DNA of 33,948 nucleotides from a virus, in the IMG/VR virus record IMGVR_UViG_3300007735_000646, positions 1-33,948 of that record; one strand, given 5' to 3'. The first letter of the stretch is position 1, and every line of letters starts with the position of its first letter. Positions 15,708 to 24,959 of the stretch are shown piece by piece. A model generated the notes under the pieces. That model saw only the letters and a list, made by a program, of their open reading frames with translations. It was not told the DNA's origin and did no database searches. The position numbers were made by a program, and so were the translations under genes.

Positions 15708-18700
15708 TGGCTATCGCCCCATTAGAAGACCGTTTAACGTCAATGATGTCTGATGTAGGCGCACCTACTCCTACTGCGGAAGAATCAGCATTACAAGACG
15801 CTCAATCTGACCAGATCATTCCACCTGAAGGTGTGCAAGTTGCTGGCTTAGAGGACGTTGTACGCATCATCAAGCAAGGTACTAAGGGTGCTGACGTACT
15901 CAAGCAAGTAGCAAAAGACAACGCCAATGCCATTGAAATGCTTAGAGAAGAAGCAACGATGGCGGCTGAGGCTAAGAAGAAAGCGGCTACTGCTGAGAAA
16001 GCAAAGGCTACACGGGCGGCCAATAAAGCGGCCAAGCAAGAAGTTGCGCCTGTTATGCCAGATTCAGAGACTACAACAATACTGCCTGAAGGCCAGACTG
16101 ATGTAGTCAAGTTAGAGCCAATGGTTGTTGACAATGTTCCACAGCCAACAGAGCGTCCTGACTTGATTCCTACTGTGGATGCCGCCAAGATTAAGGCGTA
16201 TTTCACTGGTGAAGCACCAGATGAGATACCGCTAGATATCAGCTTCCAAAACATGAAGGACCCTCAAGACATTGACTTTGTGATCCGTAAGACTGAGGAA
16301 GTATTTGCAAGTGAGTTTTCTGCCGCCAAGCGTGGTGTTATCAGTGATGATGAATTAAATGAATTAGCCTCCATGATGAATATGGAAACTGATTTGCTCA
16401 AACGGCAAGTTGGTACTGTGTTTAATGCTGAACAATTACAAGCATCTAAGATGGTAATTAAATCTTCTGCATTGAAGATTGAGGACATGCGCCAGCAGAT
16501 TAAGACTCTTGCTGAAGCAGGCAAAAATGATGATGCGCTGTTGGTCGACTTTACCAATCAGTTAGCCGTTCATGCCGCTATGCAGATGAATTTTAAGGCG
16601 GCAAAGTCTGAAGCGGCTCGTGCTTTACGTGCTTCTCGCGTCTATAAAGATGATGCTGGCGCTATTGATGCAGAACGATTGACATCGATGATCTCTGAAC
16701 TTGGTGGTGCTAACAACATCAAGAACATGGTCAACATGATGGACTTGCTTGATGACGCTCAGAAAGCCAAGTTTATTCAAGATGGCGGCACAAAGATGCA
16801 AGTCATTGGTGGCGTATGGAAAGAAGTATGGATGTCTGCCATCATGTCATCCCCTGCAACATTCACAAGAATGTTCTTTGGCTCTGCTTTCCAATCGCTT
16901 ATGCGTCCAATCGATACGGCATTTGGCTCAACAGTTGGCCGTGCTGGTGACTTTGTTTGGACTAAAGCGCGTGGTGAAGTTACTGAAGACTTTGTATCAA
17001 CAGCAGAGTCAGCCATTGAACTGGCAAACTTCTTCACTGGAAGTATTGATGCTCTAAGAGCCGCATCTAAAGCATTCAAAAATGATGCGCCTGTCTATGG
17101 TGTTGGTAGAAATATTGATACTCAACCAGACCCTGCGATCACTGCAAAACTATTTAAAGACCCAGACAGTCCTATTGCCCACATGACAGACTTTGCTGGC
17201 AAGGTAATTCGTTTACCTTTCCGTGGTGCGTTGTTTGTTGACGAGGGTACTAAGGCGCTTGTGGCCAATATGGAACTGCGTCGAATTGCTGGCCGTGATG
17301 CCGCAATCAATATCAAGAACGGCATGAGTTCAGATGATGCCATGATGTTGATGGCTGATGAAATTACTAATCCAAGCGTTGATACATTGGAAAGACTTGA
17401 TCTTGCTGTAAAAGAAGCATCACTCCAGTCTGACATGGGTGGCTTTGGTAACTGGGTTCTGGCCACTCGTAAAGCACTTGATGACAACCCAACTGGCCTG
17501 CCAGTGGGTACTTTGCTTGCACCGTTTGTCAAGACTGTTATCAATGCTGAAAAACAGATTCTTTCTCGTACACCATTTGCTCCGTTGATGTCAGAAGTAC
17601 GTGCTGAATTGCAGGCTGGTGGCGCTCGTCGTCAAATGGCTCTAGGCAAGATGGCACAAGGTTCTGCTTTGATGGGCGCGGCATATTGGATGACGACAGA
17701 AGGAATGCTAACTGGCCTTGGACCATCTGATCCTAAGAAGCGTCAATGGCTTAAAGAAAACGAAGGCTGGCAAGAGTGTTCTATTAAACTCAATGGTACT
17801 TATTACTCTATCGCTGGTCTTGAGCCTGTTGGTGGTTTGCTGTGTTCTGCCGCAACAGTTGCTGAACTTGGTTCTGTTTACGGAAAAGACGATGACGCAT
17901 CATTTGGCGATCTTTTGCTGTACTCAACACTATTGCCGTTTAAATACATTGGCCAACTACCAATGATGGATGGCCTTGGCAAGTTCTTTGATGCTTTCCA
18001 AGAAGTAACCCGTGATACTAGTGGTGAAAAGACTGGCGAGATTATGAATAAATTCTTTGGAACTTATACGCAAAATCTTGCCGGTGGCGTTGCTCCAGTG
18101 CCAATGCCATTCTCTGCAATGCTGAGACAGATTGAGCGAACTATTGATCCAACAAAGCGTGATGTAACGCTTGATCCAAGCCTGCCATCAGAAGTAAAGT
18201 ATTTTGACTTTGCTCTTCGCAGTTGGATGGCTGGTACTCCGCTGATGTCTACAGACCTAAAGCCTAAACGTAATCTCTGGGGTACAGAAGTTGAGTCTGC
18301 CAGCTTTATGAAAGACGAGAAGAACGATGCTTTATCAACAAAGTTACGTGAATTGTCTGACAAGCGTGGCCGGATGATAATGAACTATCCAAGTCGCACA
18401 ATTGATAATGTCAAGTTAAATGACAATGAGTATTCAGACTTGTTGTTATCAATGAATGAAGTTTCTTTGAATGGAATGTCACTGCGCCAGCAAGTTGCCA
18501 GCGATATAACAGCATTCAATTCAGAGACAAAGGCTGGAGCGTTTGCTGGTCTTGCTGGCAAACTATCTGAAACAGTTAGCGCATATCGTGATGAGGCTCT
18601 TAAATCACCAAAGATGCTGGTCTATCAAGACTTGCAAAAGAACATTGCAAACAATAAAGCAAAAGCAGATTTGCACGTTGATATGATTAAACGAGAGCCG

Positions 18701-18709
18701 AAAGATTAA
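15707..18709 (+). CDS. Large internal virion protein (T7 gp16 position)
   Basis: The 1000-aa protein is the largest in the genome. The N-terminal 130 residues are Ala/Lys-rich and probably disordered or coiled. A long helical body includes AIMSSPATFTRMFFGSAFQS and hydrophobic segments LMGAAYWMTTEGMLTGL and EPVGGLLCSAATVAELGS that could insert into a membrane. Size and place match the big ejection protein of podophages. Unlike T7 gp16, I see no N-terminal lytic transglycosylase domain. A tail fibre gene follows. Confidence 0.75.
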   Translation: MAIAPLEDRLTSMMSDVGAPTPTAEESALQDAQSDQIIPPEGVQVAGLEDVVRIIKQGTKGADVLKQVAKDNANAIEMLREEATMAAEAKKKAATAEKAKATRAANKAAKQEVAPVMPDSETTTILPEGQTDVVKLEPMVVDNVPQPTERPDLIPTVDAAKIKAYFTGEAPDEIPLDISFQNMKDPQDIDFVIRKTEEVFASEFSAAKRGVISDDELNELASMMNMETDLLKRQVGTVFNAEQLQASKMVIKSSALKIEDMRQQIKTLAEAGKNDDALLVDFTNQLAVHAAMQMNFKAAKSEAARALRASRVYKDDAGAIDAERLTSMISELGGANNIKNMVNMMDLLDDAQKAKFIQDGGTKMQVIGGVWKEVWMSAIMSSPATFTRMFFGSAFQSLMRPIDTAFGSTVGRAGDFVWTKARGEVTEDFVSTAESAIELANFFTGSIDALRAASKAFKNDAPVYGVGRNIDTQPDPAITAKLFKDPDSPIAHMTDFAGKVIRLPFRGALFVDEGTKALVANMELRRIAGRDAAINIKNGMSSDDAMMLMADEITNPSVDTLERLDLAVKEASLQSDMGGFGNWVLATRKALDDNPTGLPVGTLLAPFVKTVINAEKQILSRTPFAPLMSEVRAELQAGGARRQMALGKMAQGSALMGAAYWMTTEGMLTGLGPSDPKKRQWLKENEGWQECSIKLNGTYYSIAGLEPVGGLLCSAATVAELGSVYGKDDDASFGDLLLYSTLLPFKYIGQLPMMDGLGKFFDAFQEVTRDTSGEKTGEIMNKFFGTYTQNLAGGVAPVPMPFSAMLRQIERTIDPTKRDVTLDPSLPSEVKYFDFALRSWMAGTPLMSTDLKPKRNLWGTEVESASFMKDEKNDALSTKLRELSDKRGRMIMNYPSRTIDNVKLNDNEYSDLLLSMNEVSLNGMSLRQQVASDITAFNSETKAGAFAGLAGKLSETVSAYRDEALKSPKMLVYQDLQKNIANNKAKADLHVDMIKREPKD

Positions 18710-18721
18710 GGAGCCACATAA

Positions 18722-20263
18722 ATGAGTTATCCAATATCAGATGTAACCCGCAGAGTTGTCTACTCTGGCTCGGCTGGCACTGGACCGTACAGTTTCAGTT
18801 TTGAGATTCTTACAAATACAGACATTGCTGTTTACAAGAATACAACCTTGTTGACACTGACTACTAACTACACAGTTACGATCAATTCAAATGGAACTGG
18901 TTCTGTAACGCTTGTTGTAGCGGCTACTGGTGCTGATCAGATCACACTGGTTGGTGACCGTTCTATTGAACGCGCTACAGACTTTGTAACTGGTGGTGAC
19001 TTGTTTGCCAATAGTCTTAATGACGAGTTTGATAGTCTTGTTATCTATTCACAGCAGATTAAAGAAGAGGCTGGTCGAGGATTAAAAGCGCCTATCACTG
19101 ACCCTACTGATGTCAACATGGTGCTACCAGTTAAGGCATCACGCAAAGGTAAGGTGCTGGCATTTGATTCAACTACTGGCGATCCTGTTGCTGGTCCTGC
19201 ATTGGATGCTGTGACTACCGTGATTGATCAGTCTGCCAACATCAATACTGTTGCTACCAACATTGCTAGTGTTAACACGGTTGCTGGCAACAACACAAAC
19301 ATCAATACGGTTGCAGGCATATCTGGCAATGTCACAACTGTTGCTGGTATATCTGCGGCAGTTACAACAAATGCTACAAATATTGTTGCAATTCAGAATG
19401 CATCTACCAATGCTACTAATGCGGCAACATCTGCCAGCAATGCGGCCACGGCACAGACTGCGGCAGAGGCGGCAAGGGATGCAACCCTAGCGGCATACGA
19501 CAGCTTTGATGATCGCTACCTTGGTGCTAAGTCTAGCAACCCATCTGTAGACAATGATGGCAACGCACTGCTTGCTGGCGCTTTGTACTACAACACTACC
19601 GTGCCAGAGATGCGCTTGTACACAGGCTCTGCTTGGGTGGCGGCTTATGTCTCAGGTGCAAGCTACTTACTGACAGCAAACAACTTGTCTGAACTGTCTG
19701 CTACGGCCAGCACGGCAAGGACAAACTTAGGTCTTGGTACAGCATCAACAATGACTGGCCCATCTGGGACTATTGTTGGCACAACCGATACTCAGACGCT
19801 GACAAACAAGACTTTGACAGCCCCTGTCATATCTACTATCAGTAATACTGGAACGCTAACTTTACCTACATCCACAGATACATTGGTAGGCCGTGCAACA
19901 ACTGATACCCTAACCAATAAAACCCTGACAAACCCCACAGTCACTAACTATGTTGAGTCTGTTGTCTCTATCGGTAACTCAGGCACATCACAAACCTTGT
20001 CTCTTACCAATGGAACTGTGCAGACAGTCACCATGACGGGTAACTGCACATTCACCATGCCGACTGCTACGGCTGGTAAGTCATTCATTCTGATAGCGGT
20101 GCAAGATGGCACAGGCTCACGCACAGCGACATTTACATCTGTGAAGTGGGCTGGTGGAACTGCACCAACATTGACCACTACGGCAACCACAGGGCGAGAC
20201 ATCTTTGCGTTTGTGGCTGACGGCACTAACTGGTACGGAACTGTTGCACAGGCGTTTGCATAA
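18722..20263 (+). CDS. Tail fibre protein with T7-type N-terminal domain
   Basis: The 513-aa product has a virion-binding N-terminus like T7 gp17, with VTRRVVYSGSAGTGPYSFSF, ERATDFVTGGDLFANSLNDE and DSLVIYSQQIKEEAGR within the first 120 residues. A repetitive stalk follows at about 170-260, built of variants of INTVAGN-like units and Ala/Asn/Thr repeats that should form a trimeric coiled coil. Then come two TQTLTNKTLTAP-like units and a beta-rich end. AAGGAG precedes the ATG. It probably anchors receptor binding together with the next gene. Confidence 0.85.
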   Translation: MSYPISDVTRRVVYSGSAGTGPYSFSFEILTNTDIAVYKNTTLLTLTTNYTVTINSNGTGSVTLVVAATGADQITLVGDRSIERATDFVTGGDLFANSLNDEFDSLVIYSQQIKEEAGRGLKAPITDPTDVNMVLPVKASRKGKVLAFDSTTGDPVAGPALDAVTTVIDQSANINTVATNIASVNTVAGNNTNINTVAGISGNVTTVAGISAAVTTNATNIVAIQNASTNATNAATSASNAATAQTAAEAARDATLAAYDSFDDRYLGAKSSNPSVDNDGNALLAGALYYNTTVPEMRLYTGSAWVAAYVSGASYLLTANNLSELSATASTARTNLGLGTASTMTGPSGTIVGTTDTQTLTNKTLTAPVISTISNTGTLTLPTSTDTLVGRATTDTLTNKTLTNPTVTNYVESVVSIGNSGTSQTLSLTNGTVQTVTMTGNCTFTMPTATAGKSFILIAVQDGTGSRTATFTSVKWAGGTAPTLTTTATTGRDIFAFVADGTNWYGTVAQAFA

Positions 20264-22707
20264 TGTTTTCACACATTAAAGAACTTTTCACAAGACCTAG
20301 TGGCTACACCATAGCCCGAAGTGTGCGTCTGCGCTCTAGTGCGAGTGCTTACTTGAATAGGACACCTAGCGTTGCTGGTAATCAAAAAACTTGGACTTGG
20401 AGTGCATGGGTTAAGCGCGGTAAATTAGGCGCAACGCAGGGCTTGTTTGCAAGAAATGATGCTTCTGTTGCTACTTATTTAATTTTTACTTCATCAGACA
20501 CCTTAGAAATGACATCTGCTAGTGGTGCAGTTGATTTAGATTTAGTTACTACACAAGTGTTTCGTGACCCATCAGCGTGGTATCACCTAGTTCTTGCCGT
20601 AGACACAACCCAAGCAACTGCATCAAATCGCATAAAGATGTATGTTAACGGGATTCAAATTACATCGTTTAGCACAGCGACTTATCCTGCACAAAACTAC
20701 AACACTTATGTAAATACTGCGGCAACTCATTACATTGGCAACGGAAATCCTGCTGGTTCTTTAGGTTGGTATTCAGACCAATACTTAACCGAAATCAATT
20801 TTGTAAATGCTCAACAACTAACACCATCTTCATTTGGTGAAACAGACTCCATAACAGGCGTATGGAAACCCAAGAAGTACGCTGGCACTTATGGCACTAA
20901 CGGCTTCTATTTGAACTTTAGCGATAACTCTAGCAATACGTCTACGACTATCGGCAAGGACTACTCTGGCAACGGCAACAACTGGACACCTAACAACATT
21001 AGCGTGACTGCTGGTGTGACCTACGACAGTATGGTGGACTCGCCTACTGTGAGTGCGTTGTCGAGTAATTACTGCGTTCTTAATCCGCTTGAAAAGTATT
21101 CTGGCTTGACAGTTGCTGATGGCAACTTGAAAGTCACCAGTAGTGACAACACTCAGTATGGTGCGGCGGGCACATTGGCTGTCAGTTCTGGCAAATGGTA
21201 TTACGAGGCAATGTTTTCCAATGCCAGCGTCAACAATATGGCAATGGGGTTGACTACGACTCAGAACAATGTGCAAACGGCTCAATGGGCTGGTAGCACA
21301 GGAATGTTTATGTGCGGTAATTTTGTTACTGGCACAGCAATCCATGTTGGAGTAAACGGCTCATACACCCAAGTTTCTACAACTCTTCCGTCCGCTGGCT
21401 CATATCTTGTTTGCGCTCTTGATTATGACAACGGCAAAGCATGGTTTGGAACAACTACAAGTAGCGGTGGTGCAGTCACTTGGTATCCAGCATCTACTGG
21501 TGGCTCTGTTGGTGACCCTGCGGCTGGAACAAACCCAACCATTACGTTCAGCACAACCTATCCAATAAGACCATTCATGGGTTCTTATAGCGCTGGTCTA
21601 AACTGGATTGCCAACTTTGGTCAGCGTCCGTTTATAACGACTGCACCATCTGGTTTTAACGCATGGAACACCTATAACCTACCCGCATCAACCATCAAGA
21701 ATGGTGCGGCTTATATGGCGGCTACGCTGTATACGGGTAATGGAAGTACGCAAAGCATTACAAACACCGTCAATGGGGTTAATTTTCAGCCTGACATGGT
21801 GTGGGCAAAAAATAGAAGCAATGTTGAAAATCATCAAATATTTGATTCTGTAAGGGGTGTAAATAACGCCTTGTATCCAAACTTAACAAATGCGGCTGGA
21901 ACAGACCCGGGTGTAACGGCATTCAATTCAAATGGATTTTCTCTTGGCGGGACAAATAACACCAATGCACAAACCTATGTCGCATGGCAATGGAAAGCAG
22001 GTGGCACATCCTCATCCAACACTAACGGCTCTATCACATCAACTGTAAGTGTTGGTGCTACGCAAGGCTTTAGCGTGGTGACTTATACGGGTACGGGTGC
22101 AAACGCTACTGTTGGGCATGGGTTGGGTGTTGCGCCTAGCATGGTTATTGTTAAGTCAAGAACAAATGGAACTACTTCATGGGCTGTTTATCATTCAAAT
22201 TTAACATCAGCATCTTATTATCTATTTTTAGACTCAACAAGCGCACAATCATCTAATGCAACTGTTTGGAATAGTACCGCCCCAACTTCAACTGTGTTTA
22301 GTATTGGAACGGCTACTCCTGTAAATCAATCTTCTAATACATTTGTAGCCTACTGCTTTTCCGCAGTAGCAGGGTATTCAGCCTTTGGGTCATACACGGG
22401 TAACGGGTCTACTGATGGGCCTTTTGTTTTTACGGGGTTTAGGCCGAGATGGATTATGGTTAAAAATTATAGTTCTGCTGGTAATGGATGGGCTATTAGA
22501 GATACTTCTCGTGACCCATATAACGTGGCTAATGCAACTTTGACCGCTAATAGTTCAAGCGCAGAAGCAACAGCGTTATATAACATCGACATTCTTTCGA
22601 ATGGATTCAAAATAAGAGACACAGGAACAGATAGCAACGGAAATGGTACAACATACATTTACGCTTGCTTTGCAGAAAATCCATTTCGCAACGCTCTCGC
22701 ACGATAG
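20263..22707 (+). CDS. LamG/SPRY-like receptor-binding tail protein
   Basis: The 814-aa protein starts one base inside the fibre stop. Residues about 30-190 look like a concanavalin/LamG jelly roll (WTWSAWVKRG, DPSAWYHLVLAVDTTQ, KMYVNGIQI). Residues about 265-440 look like a SPRY domain (SGKWYYEAMFSN, YLVCALDYDNGKAWFG). The C-terminal half has three related units opening with YTGNGSTQSI, YTGTGANATV and YTGNGSTDGP, each continuing into an MV/IMVK strand. These features suggest carbohydrate or receptor binding as a fibre or spike. No enzymatic motif is seen. Confidence 0.75.
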   Translation: MFSHIKELFTRPSGYTIARSVRLRSSASAYLNRTPSVAGNQKTWTWSAWVKRGKLGATQGLFARNDASVATYLIFTSSDTLEMTSASGAVDLDLVTTQVFRDPSAWYHLVLAVDTTQATASNRIKMYVNGIQITSFSTATYPAQNYNTYVNTAATHYIGNGNPAGSLGWYSDQYLTEINFVNAQQLTPSSFGETDSITGVWKPKKYAGTYGTNGFYLNFSDNSSNTSTTIGKDYSGNGNNWTPNNISVTAGVTYDSMVDSPTVSALSSNYCVLNPLEKYSGLTVADGNLKVTSSDNTQYGAAGTLAVSSGKWYYEAMFSNASVNNMAMGLTTTQNNVQTAQWAGSTGMFMCGNFVTGTAIHVGVNGSYTQVSTTLPSAGSYLVCALDYDNGKAWFGTTTSSGGAVTWYPASTGGSVGDPAAGTNPTITFSTTYPIRPFMGSYSAGLNWIANFGQRPFITTAPSGFNAWNTYNLPASTIKNGAAYMAATLYTGNGSTQSITNTVNGVNFQPDMVWAKNRSNVENHQIFDSVRGVNNALYPNLTNAAGTDPGVTAFNSNGFSLGGTNNTNAQTYVAWQWKAGGTSSSNTNGSITSTVSVGATQGFSVVTYTGTGANATVGHGLGVAPSMVIVKSRTNGTTSWAVYHSNLTSASYYLFLDSTSAQSSNATVWNSTAPTSTVFSIGTATPVNQSSNTFVAYCFSAVAGYSAFGSYTGNGSTDGPFVFTGFRPRWIMVKNYSSAGNGWAIRDTSRDPYNVANATLTANSSSAEATALYNIDILSNGFKIRDTGTDSNGNGTTYIYACFAENPFRNALAR

Positions 22708-22716
22708 GAAACAATC

Positions 22717-23256
22717 ATGTTTAAACACAACAACCAAACCATCCCACTTGATACTCCATTCACCATCAATGGAACTTCATATCCAAGTAATTGGCTACGC
22801 CTGACAAGCCTTGCTGAGAAGCAAGCAGTAGGCATTGAGGAAATAGCAGACACTACGACTCATTATGATGATCGTTTCTACTGGAACGCAACCACTCCTA
22901 AACTCTTGAACGATAGAGAAGAGTCTGACGAGAACGGCAACCCCATGTATGTCAAGGTGCTAGGCACAGTAGACGGCAAGCCAGCAATGGTTGACTCCAC
23001 AGAGCGCTTGGTCACTAAGGGCTTGAAGTCTCAATGGACTGCACAAGTCAAGGACACGGCTAACAAGTTATTGGCTCAGACTGACTGGATGGTCATTCGT
23101 AAGGCAGAGCGTGATGTTGCTATACCTACGGCTACGGCTACCTATCGTGCGGCTGTGATCACAGAGTGTTCACGCTTGGTGGCGGCTATTGCAGGCTGTG
23201 CCGATGTGCCAGCCCTGATCGCTGTGGTTGGCGCACAAGGTTGGCCAGATGCTTGA
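22717..23256 (+). CDS. Putative tail fibre assembly or tail-associated protein
   Basis: The 179-aa protein begins MFKHNNQTIPLDTPFTINGT. The second half contains KLLAQTDWMVIRKAERDVAIP and CSRLVAAIAGCADVPALIAV. The L-x-x-TDW plus helical pattern is common in DUF4376-like or chaperone proteins encoded next to tail fibres. A GGAAAC site precedes the ATG. It overlaps the next gene by 8 nt. The chaperone role is inferred from place and pattern. Confidence 0.6.
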   Translation: MFKHNNQTIPLDTPFTINGTSYPSNWLRLTSLAEKQAVGIEEIADTTTHYDDRFYWNATTPKLLNDREESDENGNPMYVKVLGTVDGKPAMVDSTERLVTKGLKSQWTAQVKDTANKLLAQTDWMVIRKAERDVAIPTATATYRAAVITECSRLVAAIAGCADVPALIAVVGAQGWPDA

Positions 23257-23446
23257 AGATACTGACACACGTCTTGCCGTACATGAAGCTCTGTGTAGTG
23301 AGAGATACAAGCGCATTGATGAGTCATTGTCTGTTGGCGACAAACGTATGGCCAAGATCGAGTACCTGATCTACGCTGTCATGCTGTGCGTCTTGCTTGG
23401 GCCGGGTGTGGCGGCAGACTTTGTTAAGAAGTTGTTGGGTATCTAA
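23249..23446 (+). CDS. XhlA-like small membrane protein, lysis cassette
   Basis: The 65-aa product has a charged helical N-terminus (TDTRLAVHEALCSERYKRIDE) and one C-terminal membrane segment, YLIYAVMLCVLLGPGVAADFV. This is the layout of XhlA/hemolysin-like accessory lysis proteins. I choose the ATG at 23249, which overlaps the upstream stop; a TTG at 23228 is also in frame. It opens the lysis cassette. Confidence 0.6.
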   Translation: MLEDTDTRLAVHEALCSERYKRIDESLSVGDKRMAKIEYLIYAVMLCVLLGPGVAADFVKKLLGI

Positions 23447-23448
23447 AT

Positions 23449-24168
23449 GTGGATCCATTCAGCTTGCTTATGTTGGCACAGGGTGCTGTGTCATTTATCA
23501 AGCAAGGTTGCAACATGCTCCACGAAGGGCGCATGGAACTGGAAGGTGCTAAGAAAACAGTCGAGGGTGTCCTTGCTGATGTCAAAGCAATCAAGGGAAT
23601 CTTTCAGTGGTTCATTGGCCTATTCGCTCCTAAGTCTGACAAGCCTGCTGAAGCGCCAAAGCCTGTGGCGAAAGCGAAAGCCAAAGCAGTTGCCGCCCAA
23701 CAGTCCTACGAAGAGATGGAACTCAATCTCATTAAGCAGATTGGGGAACGCATGGGGGTGCTGTTTGACACACAGCAACAGATCAATAACTACTATCACG
23801 AACTAGAAGAAAACAACAAGAACAACTACGATCCTGAACAAAACAATAGCAAGAAAGCGATAGAGCGCGCCTTAATAGAACTTCAAATGGAGAAGTTGCT
23901 AGAACAGGTCAGAGAGGCAATGGTCTACGCGCCAGCAGAACTAAAGGATTTGTATAGCCGATTCTTAAAGATGCATGCAAAGATCGAACAAGAACAGGCA
24001 TGGGCTAGATCAGAGATGATACGCAGGGCTAGGTTGGCTAGATGGCGTAAGGAGCAGAATGAGATTAGATGTATTGAGTTAACAAGTGGGGTGATTGCCG
24101 TGACGTTCATATCATTATTTTTTGGGTGGCTAATGTGGCAACTACGAAGCTTGTCTGGTGGGTATTGA
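23449..24168 (+). CDS. Coiled-coil protein with C-terminal membrane anchor
   Basis: The 239-aa product starts with GTG, two bases after the previous stop. A moderately hydrophobic N-terminus (LLMLAQGAVSFIKQ) and a hydrophobic stretch GIFQWFIGLFAP come first. An Ala/Lys/Pro-rich linker follows at about residues 62-82, then a long Glu/Lys/Gln coiled coil. Near the C-terminus there is a clear membrane helix, GVIAVTFISLFFGWLMW. I do not recognise a family. It may be a lysis or virion-associated membrane protein. The next small gene begins inside its end. Confidence 0.65.
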   Translation: MDPFSLLMLAQGAVSFIKQGCNMLHEGRMELEGAKKTVEGVLADVKAIKGIFQWFIGLFAPKSDKPAEAPKPVAKAKAKAVAAQQSYEEMELNLIKQIGERMGVLFDTQQQINNYYHELEENNKNNYDPEQNNSKKAIERALIELQMEKLLEQVREAMVYAPAELKDLYSRFLKMHAKIEQEQAWARSEMIRRARLARWRKEQNEIRCIELTSGVIAVTFISLFFGWLMWQLRSLSGGY

Positions 24169-24302
24169 TAGCGGTGGCAGTATGTATTATTGTTGGAGTA
24201 ACATCAATGGCATACGTGGAAACCCTATACATGCGCGCACAACTCAAGCAAGAGATAAAGGAGTTACGTAAATTGAAACGCGAACTGAAAGAACAGAAAT
24301 GA
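24135..24302 (+). CDS. Small single-span membrane protein
   Basis: A GTG-initiated ORF of 55 aa overlaps the end of the preceding gene by 34 nt in another frame. It has an N-terminal membrane segment, LVWWVLIAVAVCIIVGVTSM, and a charged helical tail KELRKLKRELKEQK. Its TGA overlaps the ATG of the next gene (ATGA). A TTG at 24165 would give a shorter 45-aa form. It could be a holin-type or spanin-associated factor, but this is not shown. Confidence 0.55.
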   Translation: MATTKLVWWVLIAVAVCIIVGVTSMAYVETLYMRAQLKQEIKELRKLKRELKEQK

Positions 24303-24526
24303 AATACCTAATATGTATAGTTTTTCTGTTTTTGTATGCATGTGATGACAGATATAGATATTTTTGCCAAGACCCTAAGAACTTTTCTGCCAAAAGATGT
24401 CAGCGTCCTGACTGCCAGTTCACACAAGATTGTCCAGATTACCTTGTAGCACCCATATTGGAGAAACAAATTGTCCAACCCCCCCAAGTTCCATCCCAAC
24501 CGGCTTCTGACGCAGGAAGAAATTGA
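24299..24526 (+). CDS. Small cysteine-rich lipoprotein
   Basis: The 75-aa product has a signal peptide, MKYLICIVFLFLYAC, with the lipobox cysteine at residue 15. Asp at +2 would favour retention in the inner membrane. Four further cysteines lie in the following 30 residues. The tail is Pro/Gln-rich. It is coupled by ATGA and overlaps the next gene by 56 nt. Function unknown. Confidence 0.6.
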   Translation: MKYLICIVFLFLYACDDRYRYFCQDPKNFSAKRCQRPDCQFTQDCPDYLVAPILEKQIVQPPQVPSQPASDAGRN

Positions 24527-24959
24527 AGTACGAGTCTGGGCCTTTGTGGTCCTAGTCGTTACATTCATTCTTGCTGGCATAGTTTTCTTTATGTTGTACA
24601 GCCTAGCGTTTGTTGTACAGCCAATTAAATCTATGGCTCCGATAGATCAAGCATTCAGCAAGATGCTCAACGATGTGGTCCTCCTCATTGTGGGCGGAAT
24701 CGGTGGTGTGATGAGCCGTAAGGGTGTACAGACCGTAGCTGACAAGTTGGCATCAACTCCACCAGTTCCACCGCCTGCCCCTACTCCAGCGCCAGCACCA
24801 GCACCATCAACTCCATCTGGTGCTTTGCCTGTCTGGATTAACCCACCGTTGGATGAGGACTGGAGAGCGCCTCCACCGCCAACCACACCGCCTGACTACG
24901 TTGACCCTGCCAAAGAAGAGATAGCGCAGGAACGTGCCTTAGCGAGGGCTGAGACATGA
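24471..24959 (+). CDS. Holin candidate with proline-rich tail
   Basis: The 162-aa product starts with TTG behind a good GGAG site at 24460. Membrane segments lie at about residues 23-50 (WAFVVLVVTFILAGIVFFML) and more weakly at 66-82 (NDVVLLIVGGIGGVM). A proline/alanine-rich stretch (about 95-118) and a charged end follow. Two spans, small size and its place just before the spanin and endolysin genes fit a class II holin. The long Pro-rich tail is unusual. It overlaps the next gene by 4 nt. Confidence 0.55.
   Translation: MSNPPKFHPNRLLTQEEIEVRVWAFVVLVVTFILAGIVFFMLYSLAFVVQPIKSMAPIDQAFSKMLNDVVLLIVGGIGGVMSRKGVQTVADKLASTPPVPPPAPTPAPAPAPSTPSGALPVWINPPLDEDWRAPPPPTTPPDYVDPAKEEIAQERALARAET

Noticed and set aside
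15802-16254. 150-aa minus-strand ORF inside the large internal virion gene
   Set aside because: Ser/Ala/Thr-rich antisense frame of an Ala/Lys-rich region; no start signal.
19224-19490. 88-aa plus-strand ORF within the fibre stalk
   Set aside because: It is an out-of-frame reading of the repetitive stalk, giving Leu/Gln/Met-rich low-complexity sequence.
20830-21345. 171-aa minus-strand ORF inside the receptor protein gene
   Set aside because: Antisense to a long gene with clear domains; His/Arg/Val-rich composition typical of a shadow frame.
18722-22707. Diversity-generating retroelement acting on tail proteins
   Set aside because: No reverse transcriptase or template/variable repeat pair is seen in the window.
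23447-23806. 119-aa ORF starting with ATG at 23447
   Set aside because: The frame starting with GTG at 23449 gives a coherent 239-aa protein with coiled coil and membrane helix; the ATG frame is Ser/Leu/Trp-rich shadow sequence.
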